From an uncultured Rhodospirillaceae bacterium (GTDB lineage: Bacteria; Pseudomonadota; Alphaproteobacteria; RF32; CAG-239), in NCBI GenBank assembly GCA_900320035.1, contig ONQU01000099.1:1-13306 (forward strand): a stretch of DNA of 13,306 nt. The letters are read 5' to 3'. Made by a program: the position numbers and the translations under genes. The notes beneath the pieces were generated by a model. It saw only the letters and a program-made list of their open reading frames with translations. It made no database searches and had not been told where the DNA came from. Positions 7,417 to 13,306 of this stretch are shown piece by piece; the first letter of the stretch is position 1, and each line of letters starts with the position of its first letter.

Positions 7417-8382
7417 TCAGAGCCTAGAATTAAAGCGCTCAATTTCATCTACCGTGAACTTTTTTTCAACAATCAGTGATGAAAATTGCGGCAATTTCAT
7501 CTCACAAACCATGTAACGATAGGCCTCGTTATCGGTATTAGTGGTATCACCCCAAAAATCACGTGGTCTTTTGCAATGTAACTCAGCCGCGTCATACGCA
7601 TAGGCTTCCAAAAGTTGTCCGATAACTTGAACCAGATAAACTTCCAGCCGTTTTGGTGCCGGCGGTAACACGCGATTTAACTCCTGCTTAATTTCAAAAT
7701 ATAGAGCAAAAGCCCTATCATTTCGAAACTCAGGTTTTTCCTCAATTTGCTTAACCAATTCCTCAGAGAGCTCATCGGTAGCAAAATTTTTAACCTTTAA
7801 ATCGCCGGCTGCAAACACCACACTCAAACTTGATTCAACATCAACATGCCGTTTGTACAGACGATTAGCAATGATGACCAACCAATAGAGCAGGAACAGC
7901 CGTTGTTGCTCCTCTTTATTACCGTACTGCATGAACAAAAACATCTTGAGATAACGCGACCAACAGACCGGCAAATTACCGATTTCGTCTTCAATGTCAG
8001 CAACAGCCTGGACTTTTGGCAAATATTCCGCTAACTGCGTCTTAACAGAATCTCGATATTCTTTTTCAAATACCGCATATTCGGCTTCAATCTTCTTGAT
8101 ACGCGCCAACTCTTTTTTCATCTCATCAGAATACTTGCTTTCGGGAATGTTGAACAAAACAAGACCATCCATTTCCGCATAGACAATAAACTTGCCCACG
8201 AGATACTTCAGTCTGAGCTCATGGCTTTGCCACGGGAATTTCCACACCGGTGGCAACATACCGTAAACATCCTTAATTCTCAACAGTATGGGTTTATCTT
8301 CACCTTTAGGATAAAGCTCCCAATACTCCTCACCCATTCGTACCTTATTGATACGAAAAGTTTTTTCTTTAATAGTTTTCAT
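7417..8382 (-). CDS. Conserved-looking soluble protein of unknown function
   Basis: A 321-residue protein not recognised. It has no signal peptide or clear membrane helix apart from a hydrophobic stretch near the middle (LFLLYWLVIIAN). It is charged, with Lys/Glu-rich helices (KKELARIKKIEAEYAVFEKEY) likely to form a short coiled coil, then a helical C-terminal half ending FTVDEIERFNSRL. The frame is open up to 8475, but I chose the ATG at 8382 (MKTIKEKTFRINK): the extra 31 codons would run through the terminator hairpin of the trkA operon at 8432-8462 and encode low-complexity AT-rich sequence. No Shine-Dalgarno is visible before 8382 (leader TTTACGTT). A strong terminator follows the stop. 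Confident that it is a gene, not of its role. Confidence 0.65.
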   Translation of the reverse strand: MKTIKEKTFRINKVRMGEEYWELYPKGEDKPILLRIKDVYGMLPPVWKFPWQSHELRLKYLVGKFIVYAEMDGLVLFNIPESKYSDEMKKELARIKKIEAEYAVFEKEYRDSVKTQLAEYLPKVQAVADIEDEIGNLPVCWSRYLKMFLFMQYGNKEEQQRLFLLYWLVIIANRLYKRHVDVESSLSVVFAAGDLKVKNFATDELSEELVKQIEEKPEFRNDRAFALYFEIKQELNRVLPPAPKRLEVYLVQVIGQLLEAYAYDAAELHCKRPRDFWGDTTNTDNEAYRYMVCEMKLPQFSSLIVEKKFTVDEIERFNSRL

Positions 8383-8422
8383 AACGTAAATTTTTATATT
8401 AATAATATGTTTGTTAATTCTG

Positions 8423-8451
8423 CTTATAACGAAAAAAACACTTTTCTGCAA
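8423..8451 (-). promoter_or_regulatory. Weak candidate promoter for the 321-residue unknown gene
   Basis: Minus strand TTGCAG (8451-8446), 17 bases, then TATAAG (8428-8423), about 41 bases before the chosen ATG. The -35 match is poor and it overlaps the upstream terminator hairpin, so this is tentative. Confidence 0.2.
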
Positions 8452-8462
8452 GTGTTTTTTTT
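8432..8462 (-). terminator. Intrinsic terminator of the coiled-coil/dusB/trkA operon
   Basis: AAAAAAACACTT (8432-8443) and AAGTGTTTTTTT (8450-8461) are perfectly complementary around a 6-base loop. Read leftward the stem ends in a run of seven T, 28 bases after the trkA stop codon. The symmetry means it may also act in the other direction, but no rightward gene is nearby. Confidence 0.85.
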
Positions 8463-8489
8463 GAAAATTAGTCAAAAAACAATTTAATT

Positions 8490-9857
8490 TTAGCGATAAA
8501 AAATTTTTTCAATCCGGCGAATATCATTTGGTGCGACATAAATTAATATTTTATCTTCCGGTGCAATACGATATTCATTAAAATCATAAATTAAAATACC
8601 GCCACGCCACACCGCTAATAAAGCGCTGTCAGCCGGTAAATTTAATTCAGCAACCGATTTACCCAAATTGCTACTATCGCCTCCCAAGCGCACTTCCCAA
8701 ATTTCGCCCATACCGCGACCAATAGCATACGCCTCATTCATGCGGGCACGCCGCAAATAATTTAAGATGCCGGAAATAGTAATAACTGCTCGGTCAACAA
8801 TAACATTATTGCGAATATTTGTGCCCAACACATTATAGTCACGCGAATTTATCAGTGAAATCGCCTGTGTATCCTTATTTTTTGAAGCCAAAAGAGAAAT
8901 CAGTAAATTATCTTTATCACGGTCGGTCACGGCAATATCAATATCGGCCGAATTAAATCCGGCATCTTCCAAAATGACATCGCTGAGCATCTCTCCGGTG
9001 ATAATCGAAGCCCGATTGAGTGTTTCCGCCAACTTTTCTGCTCTTTGCGGATTATCTTCAACAATGCTGCAATTAACAATACTGTTATTTCTTTCAAGCT
9101 CAGATGCCAAATAGTATGAAATAGCATTGGCACCAAATAAAACCGCTTTTTCAAAAGGATTATGGTCAACCCCAAACAAGCGCATTACTTCAATATTTTG
9201 GTTCGGTTGACAACAAATATATATCACATCATTGCGTTGCAAATGTAGATTTTCGTCAGCAACTAAAATACGTCGATTACCACGAACAATTAAAGCAACA
9301 GAAGCTTGAAGTGCCGTCAACTTTGTATTGATTTGCGGAACTGTCATTTTCATGAAAGGTATATCCGTATCTTTAGAACGCAGGGCAATAATATTAACTT
9401 CGTGATTTACAAAAGGATAAACCGCCATACTTCCCGGTAAATTGAGCAAATTTAAGATAAATTTGGCAATTTCTACATCCGGCGTAATCACTAAATCAAT
9501 CGGCAAACTTTTCTCATTATACAGGGCGTTCCATAACGGATTAAGAAAATATTTAGAATCAACACGGGCTATTTTGGTCGGTACATTAAATAAAGTATAT
9601 GCCACTTGACAAGCCACCATATTCACTTCATCACTATCTGTTACCGCAATCAACATATCCATGTTCTTCATGCCCAGACTCTCTTGAACATCAGGATGCG
9701 AAATAGAACCTAAAACCGGCTGAATATCATATTCTTTAGCAACTTCATTAAGTTTGACGGCATCTTCATCTACCACCACAATATCATTATTGCCCATACT
9801 CAAATAACCGACAATACTTTTACCGACATTCGATGCACCGCCAACCACTATTTTCAT
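8490..9857 (-). CDS. trkA: TrkA, NAD-binding regulatory subunit of Trk potassium uptake
   Basis: A 455-residue peripheral membrane protein, close to the roughly 458 residues of E. coli TrkA. It binds the cytoplasmic face of TrkG/TrkH and gates potassium uptake in response to nucleotide. It shows the duplicated layout RCK_N-RCK_C-RCK_N-RCK_C: the first Rossmann fold at residues 1-120 (VVVGGASNVG, ribose-binding acidic Asp30 in VVVDED, VTDSDEVNMVACQVAY), and the second from about 237 (AVLFGANAISYYLASELE). The glycine motifs are degenerate: the first reads G-A-S-N-V-G and the second G-A-N-A-I, so nucleotide preference may differ from the model protein. The ATG overlaps the dusB stop by 4 bases (ATGA), indicating translational coupling. 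No TrkG/H channel gene is in the window. Confidence 0.93.
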   Translation of the reverse strand: MKIVVGGASNVGKSIVGYLSMGNNDIVVVDEDAVKLNEVAKEYDIQPVLGSISHPDVQESLGMKNMDMLIAVTDSDEVNMVACQVAYTLFNVPTKIARVDSKYFLNPLWNALYNEKSLPIDLVITPDVEIAKFILNLLNLPGSMAVYPFVNHEVNIIALRSKDTDIPFMKMTVPQINTKLTALQASVALIVRGNRRILVADENLHLQRNDVIYICCQPNQNIEVMRLFGVDHNPFEKAVLFGANAISYYLASELERNNSIVNCSIVEDNPQRAEKLAETLNRASIITGEMLSDVILEDAGFNSADIDIAVTDRDKDNLLISLLASKNKDTQAISLINSRDYNVLGTNIRNNVIVDRAVITISGILNYLRRARMNEAYAIGRGMGEIWEVRLGGDSSNLGKSVAELNLPADSALLAVWRGGILIYDFNEYRIAPEDKILIYVAPNDIRRIEKIFYR

Positions 9858-10816
9858 ATCATCACCCTTGTAAAAAATGTTTCAACTAAGTCTTCTGCTG
9901 CCGCTAATTCATTTAATTTAGTATATTGCTCGCGAAATGCTTTAGCCTCATGCAGACCTTTTACATACCAACTGGTATGTTTTCGTGAAATCGCCATACC
10001 GCTTTTTTCACCATAATAGGCCACCAACAAATGCAAATGCTTAAGCAAGGTATCTTTAATCTGTTGCAGGGTTGGTTTTGCCACTTCAATTCCTGTCGCT
10101 AAATACTGATGTGTGGCATTTAAAAGCCACGGATTTCCCAGCAATGCCCTACCAATCATCACACCGTCAACCCCACTTTCTTTTATACGCTCGGCGGCTT
10201 TTTTCGGTGTATCAATATCTCCATTACCAATAACCGGAATTTTAACAGCATTTTTAACCGCTTTAATAATTTCCCAGTCGGCAACACCGGTATATCCCTG
10301 CGCCCGCGTCCGACCGTGAATGGTAATATATGATGCACCACTACTTTCGCACATTTGCGCAAATTCTACTGCATTTATATGCTCATTATCCCACCCTTTA
10401 CGGAATTTAACACTAACTTTTAAGGGGGAAGCTTTAACCGTTGCTTCAATAATCTGCGCCGCTAATTTAACATCTTTCATCAACGCCGAACCGGAATTAT
10501 TGTTGACAATTTTCTTAACCGGACACCCCATATTGATATCAATAGATTTAGCGCCCAAATCAGCAACTAATTTTGCAGCTTCACTAAACAAAAGCGGCGA
10601 ATTGCCAACCAATTGTACCACAACCGGATACGGCTCATTTTTAACATTGGCAATTTGATAACTTTTCGGATTTTTATACTGAATGGCATTAACCGCTGCC
10701 ATTTCCGATATTAAATTCCCCTCTCCGCACCCATGTATTATGGTACGCCATGGCTGATCAGTTATACCGGCCATCGGCGCCATAAAAACAGAGCTTGCGA
10801 AGCCATCAATTGCCAT
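9854..10816 (-). CDS. dusB: tRNA-dihydrouridine synthase, DusB type
   Basis: A 320-residue FMN enzyme that reduces specific uridines in the tRNA D-loop to dihydrouridine using NADPH. The TIM-barrel begins with MAPMAGITDQPWR (residues 12-24). The catalytic motif INMGCPVKKIVNNNSGSAL carries the proton-donor Cys98. FRKGWD, ITIHGRTRAQGYTGVADW and the phosphate-binding IGNGDI...GVMIGRALLGNPW follow. Family placement as DusB (older name nifR3 in Alphaproteobacteria) rests on these motifs and the neighbour trkA. The start ATG overlaps the upstream stop as TAATG and the stop overlaps the trkA start as ATGA, so the three genes form one operon. The usual ntrB-ntrC-ntrY-ntrX block found after dusB in many Alphaproteobacteria is absent here. 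Confidence 0.94.
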   Translation of the reverse strand: MAIDGFASSVFMAPMAGITDQPWRTIIHGCGEGNLISEMAAVNAIQYKNPKSYQIANVKNEPYPVVVQLVGNSPLLFSEAAKLVADLGAKSIDINMGCPVKKIVNNNSGSALMKDVKLAAQIIEATVKASPLKVSVKFRKGWDNEHINAVEFAQMCESSGASYITIHGRTRAQGYTGVADWEIIKAVKNAVKIPVIGNGDIDTPKKAAERIKESGVDGVMIGRALLGNPWLLNATHQYLATGIEVAKPTLQQIKDTLLKHLHLLVAYYGEKSGMAISRKHTSWYVKGLHEAKAFREQYTKLNELAAAEDLVETFFTRVMI

Positions 10817-12906
10817 TAGTTGAGCTTTCCTAATGCACGTGCTAACACATAATAAACTTTACCGATATCCGACCCGGAAATCAGAGCTAACAAAGTACCG
10901 GCACGATTATTTTTGCGTGCCGCCGCAATCAAGCTGTTGAAATCATCAATGTATTTATCAACCACCACCCGGAAATCCGGTTTGTTTTCATAATCTTGGC
11001 GAATTGTAATAATTTCATTTTTACTCATATTCTCTGATAAATAACGCACAAATACACCATGATCACCGGCATAATACTGTTTCCACAATTCATCATCTTT
11101 GCCCTGTTTATTAAATATACCATGAACATCAATAGCCAAAGCTTCCAACTCGGAAATAATATCAGCTGAATTTTTCATAAACATATCAATGTTGGACATT
11201 TTATATTTTTGTTCAAGCGCTTCTATCTGCTGTTGCGCTTTATCATAATTATTGCTTAAGTCTTCAATATGACGGCTGATGGTATTGCTAAAGCCGGACA
11301 ACTTACCTTCATATTGCGATAAGGTTTCACCAATCTTGTTGCCGGTGGCAGACAATTCATCATTAACCGAGGCAATTTTGCCGGTCATTTGCTTCAAACT
11401 AACCAATGATTTATTAACATACTCATCTTGCTCAATCAATAATGCCGCATTAACCTTACTTTGTTGAACCATATTATCAGCATTTGCGGATAACTTATTG
11501 ATATTTTCCCCAATTCCGACTGTTGCTGATTTAAATTTATCGGCAATACCATCTGTAATTGAGCTAAATTGCTGTAAACGATTATTCAAATCGTTTTCTA
11601 CTTGTTGCAAATTAGTTGCCACCTCAGCAAATATTTTATGCATTTCCCCATTTTTGCTTTGTGTGCTATCGTAATATTCCTTCAAGGCCTTTAGTTCTTC
11701 TTCCAAGTGACCGGTGGTGGCACTAATGTTTTTCACCATCTGTGAACCTTCAATTTCTAACATCTGACGCTTAGCAACAATGCCGTCCCCAACTTTGGCA
11801 AATAAATCCGAAACCTGATTAGCCGTTTCTTTCAAATTAGCCAACTGCGCTTGTACATTATTTTCCAATTTACCGGAACGCTCGACCATAGCTTCCACTT
11901 CTAAGCTGATAAGTTTACCATATTCACCGAGTTTATTTTCCAAATAACCGGAGTTTTGATTCAGTAATTCAGCTTGTGCCTCCACAACTTTTTTCTGTTC
12001 AACAATACTATCTTCAATATGTGAAACACCGGAATCGAGTTTACGGAACAAATCTTCACAATTCTCAGCAGTACGTAAAAATGTTTTTTCCAAATTTTCA
12101 CCTTTTTGTGCCCAAGTTTCAATAATCTGACTAATCGCATCACGACTGGTTTGTGCATATTTAGCCAGTTGGTCCTGTGCTTTCGTAATATTTTCATTAT
12201 TCACATTGACAACTTCTTTAACATGTTCGGCTGCCGTCACCATTTGATTAACCATCGGCGTTAAGACATTGGCTAAATTTTCACTATCTTCACGAATTTG
12301 CATGGTGTTAACACGAAAATCAGCTATTGTGGTTGAAGCACGCTCTGCAACCTCTTGAAAATTACGCGTTAAACTACGAATTTCTTCTGCTAAACCAGGC
12401 AACGCTTGCGTTGAATAATTATGAATATTTTCTGAAAGCTGACGCATATCATTCACTCGTTCCACCAAATCACGGCGGATAACATCACTCTGCGCATAAA
12501 CATCGCGCGTTGCTTCTTTCAATTCTGCCACTTGTTTTTCAATAGCATTGGCAATCATCTTTGTGGCATTATTCGTACCGGAATTAGGAAACATAACTTG
12601 GTTGATAGAGTTTTGCAACAGAGCAGCCTCGCGCCGATAGCTGTTACCGCGGTCAATATAAGCCATGATAACCCAAATTATTGCTAATGGCAAAGTAATA
12701 CCGGCCATAAAACCGCTAAATTCATTAGGTACCATTGAAAACAGGTTATCCCAACCAAAAAATTTCGTAATATACACCGCCACAATACCAAACCATGCCA
12801 CACTAAAGACAATAATGAAATAATGTAGCCCACTGGTTTTAGTACGTCCGGCATGACTCATAAGATCTTCATTTTCCGTCATTTTTTCAGAATTATTTTC
12901 AATCAT
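10816..12906 (-). CDS. Large membrane-anchored coiled-coil protein with conserved-looking C-terminal domain
   Basis: A 696-residue protein of no assigned function. An acidic cytoplasmic start (1-27) leads to two membrane helices at about 28-50 and 64-84, then roughly 480 residues of helical, Gln/Asn/Glu-rich sequence with strong coiled-coil character (about 90-570), resembling the cytoplasmic part of chemoreceptors or septum/pole proteins but without the chemoreceptor hairpin signature. The last 125 residues look globular, with YYAGDHGVFVRYL, PDFRVVVDKYIDDFNSL and LISGSDIGKVYYVLARAL. I believe similar C-terminal ends occur in other alphaproteobacterial proteins of this type, from memory only. 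Two helices plus a long coiled coil recall the Caulobacter polarity factor TipN in layout, not proven by sequence. GAGG lies 7 bases before the ATG. First gene of the dusB/trkA operon. Confidence 0.8.
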   Translation of the reverse strand: MIENNSEKMTENEDLMSHAGRTKTSGLHYFIIVFSVAWFGIVAVYITKFFGWDNLFSMVPNEFSGFMAGITLPLAIIWVIMAYIDRGNSYRREAALLQNSINQVMFPNSGTNNATKMIANAIEKQVAELKEATRDVYAQSDVIRRDLVERVNDMRQLSENIHNYSTQALPGLAEEIRSLTRNFQEVAERASTTIADFRVNTMQIREDSENLANVLTPMVNQMVTAAEHVKEVVNVNNENITKAQDQLAKYAQTSRDAISQIIETWAQKGENLEKTFLRTAENCEDLFRKLDSGVSHIEDSIVEQKKVVEAQAELLNQNSGYLENKLGEYGKLISLEVEAMVERSGKLENNVQAQLANLKETANQVSDLFAKVGDGIVAKRQMLEIEGSQMVKNISATTGHLEEELKALKEYYDSTQSKNGEMHKIFAEVATNLQQVENDLNNRLQQFSSITDGIADKFKSATVGIGENINKLSANADNMVQQSKVNAALLIEQDEYVNKSLVSLKQMTGKIASVNDELSATGNKIGETLSQYEGKLSGFSNTISRHIEDLSNNYDKAQQQIEALEQKYKMSNIDMFMKNSADIISELEALAIDVHGIFNKQGKDDELWKQYYAGDHGVFVRYLSENMSKNEIITIRQDYENKPDFRVVVDKYIDDFNSLIAAARKNNRAGTLLALISGSDIGKVYYVLARALGKLN

Positions 12907-13020
12907 ATTTACCTCGTTATGTTAAAAATTCGGTTTTGTTTTTCCATATAATATAAGTTAAAAGTAAATAATTTACATAAATTTTGCAAATAATCAAAAA
13001 AAGTAGTTGATTTTTTAAAA
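12907..13020 (-). promoter_or_regulatory. AT-rich leader and probable promoter region of the coiled-coil/dusB/trkA operon
   Basis: The spacer contains the ribosome site GAGG 7 bases before the start codon and a -10-like TATATT (12955-12950) about 44 bases upstream of it. No convincing -35 could be paired with it in this very AT-rich stretch. No terminator or riboswitch-like structure was recognised here. Confidence 0.3.
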
Positions 13021-13058
13021 GTTCTATGTATGTTGTAAATGTCGCAGGCAAAATCAAT

Positions 13059-13100
13059 GCCGTTGTAGCTTTAGTTTTAGAGCACGTCATTGGTAGCGGC
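13059..13100 (+). other. tRNA-Thr(GGU)-like 5' half inside the repeat (first copy)
   Basis: The run GCCGTTGTAGCT at 13059-13070 and GAGCACGTCATTGGTA at 13080-13095 match, in order and spacing, the acceptor strand, D-arm and anticodon arm through the GGT anticodon (13092-13094) of a bacterial tRNA-Thr as I remember it. After this the expected anticodon 3' stem and T-arm are missing; instead TAGCGGC (13094-13100) can pair with GCCGTTG to close the stem. The D-loop lacks the invariant GG pair, so it is not a working tRNA. GCTTTA/TAGAGC forms an inner 6-bp hairpin. Confidence 0.65.
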
Positions 13101-13103
13101 GCA

Positions 13104-13133
13104 GTAAAAACAACCTCTAAATGTTGTTTTTAC
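13104..13133. other. Perfect 11-bp inverted repeat within the 198-bp unit
   Basis: GTAAAAACAAC (13104-13114) pairs exactly with GTTGTTTTTAC (13123-13133) around the loop CTCTAAAT. It directly follows the tRNA-like segment. There is no long T-run after the stem in either direction beyond the stem itself, so terminator activity is uncertain. Confidence 0.75.
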
Positions 13134-13256
13134 GAGCAAAGCCCGAGACGTTCGGCAAGCAAGGAAAGCTTTCAGCTGACCGCAGCGCGCCGTATAACGA
13201 CGAGGCGGGGTCGTAGACCACGTCATTGAGGAAAATTATTTGAGCATATAAATTAT

Positions 13257-13298
13257 GCCGTTGTAGCTTTAGTTTTAGAGCACGTCATTGGTAGCGGC
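13257..13298 (+). other. tRNA-Thr(GGU)-like 5' half, second copy
   Basis: Identical to the first copy over its whole length, including the altered D-loop and the substitution after the anticodon. The identity of two non-functional copies shows that the truncated form is what is repeated, not an intact tRNA gene. Confidence 0.65.
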
Positions 13299-13306
13299 GC
13301 AGTAAA

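Larger units (their letters stand above)
13057..13306. repeat. 198-bp-period tandem repeat (one full unit, then 52 bases of the next)
   Basis: The 52 bases at 13057-13108 recur identically at 13255-13306, where the window stops, so the period is 198 bases. The unit consists of a tRNA-Thr-like segment, a hairpin, and a GC-richer segment (about 13134-13230) that contrasts with the AT-rich flanks. A shorter core, CACGTCATTG, occurs in the tRNA-like segment and again at 13219-13228. The open frame of 67 codons over the first unit ends in TGA and looks accidental. The number of further copies is not visible. Confidence 0.85.

Noticed and set aside
8383..8475. N-terminal extension of the 321-residue unknown protein up to 8475
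   Set aside because: It would run through the trkA-operon terminator, encodes low-complexity AT-rich sequence, and has no ribosome site; the ATG at 8382 is more likely.
13059..13133. Functional tRNA-Thr gene
   Set aside because: The D-loop GG, the 3' anticodon stem, the T-arm and a CCA end are all missing, and both copies share the same defects.
13026..13229. Open frame of 67 codons over the repeat
   Set aside because: It spans the tRNA-like segment and hairpin, has Arg/Ser-rich low-information sequence, no ribosome site, and ends before the second copy. It is best explained as noncoding repeat.
13057..13306. CRISPR array
   Set aside because: The repeated segment is at least 52 bases with a 146-base gap or less, far from CRISPR spacing, only two copies are visible, and no cas genes are present.

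Overview
The window looks like a piece of a low-GC alphaproteobacterial chromosome, possibly host- or gut-associated. This is inferred from gene content (MiaB, an OprB-like porin, a cyclophilin with the insert typical of alphaproteobacteria, DusB next to TrkA) and from AT-rich spacers. No rRNA or other taxonomic marker is present, so the placement is tentative.

Left part, 1-5936: the start of miaB (tRNA ms2i6A synthase) reads leftward out of the window. Divergent from it is a secreted OprB-type porin. A tight rightward cluster follows: a retropepsin-like lipoprotein, an inactive-transglutaminase/7TM membrane protein, a RimK-related ATP-grasp amidoligase-like enzyme, and a cytoplasmic cyclophilin. 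The first three form a recurrent but poorly understood gene set that probably makes, recognises or trims an amide-linked product at the cell envelope.

Middle part, 5951-8475: a decayed, internally deleted IS3-family (IS150-like) element with both terminal inverted repeats lies between the cyclophilin gene and two leftward genes of unknown function (a small polytopic membrane protein and a 321-residue soluble protein). Neither of these two genes has a clear Shine-Dalgarno sequence, unlike most of their neighbours. Each gene block ends in a strong intrinsic terminator or a hairpin.

Right part, 8490-12906: a leftward three-gene operon with overlapping stop and start codons: a large membrane-anchored coiled-coil protein, dusB (tRNA dihydrouridine synthase) and trkA (regulator of potassium uptake). 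In many Alphaproteobacteria dusB and trkA are separated by the nitrogen regulators ntrBC and ntrYX; here they overlap directly.

Right edge, 13021-13306: no credible protein gene, but a 198-bp-period repeat that starts with a sequence closely resembling the 5' half of a tRNA-Thr(GGU). One full unit and 52 bases of the next are visible. The unit also holds a perfect 11-bp hairpin and a GC-richer segment unlike its surroundings. This tRNA-derived repeat and the retropepsin/7TM/ATP-grasp cluster are the items most worth following up.
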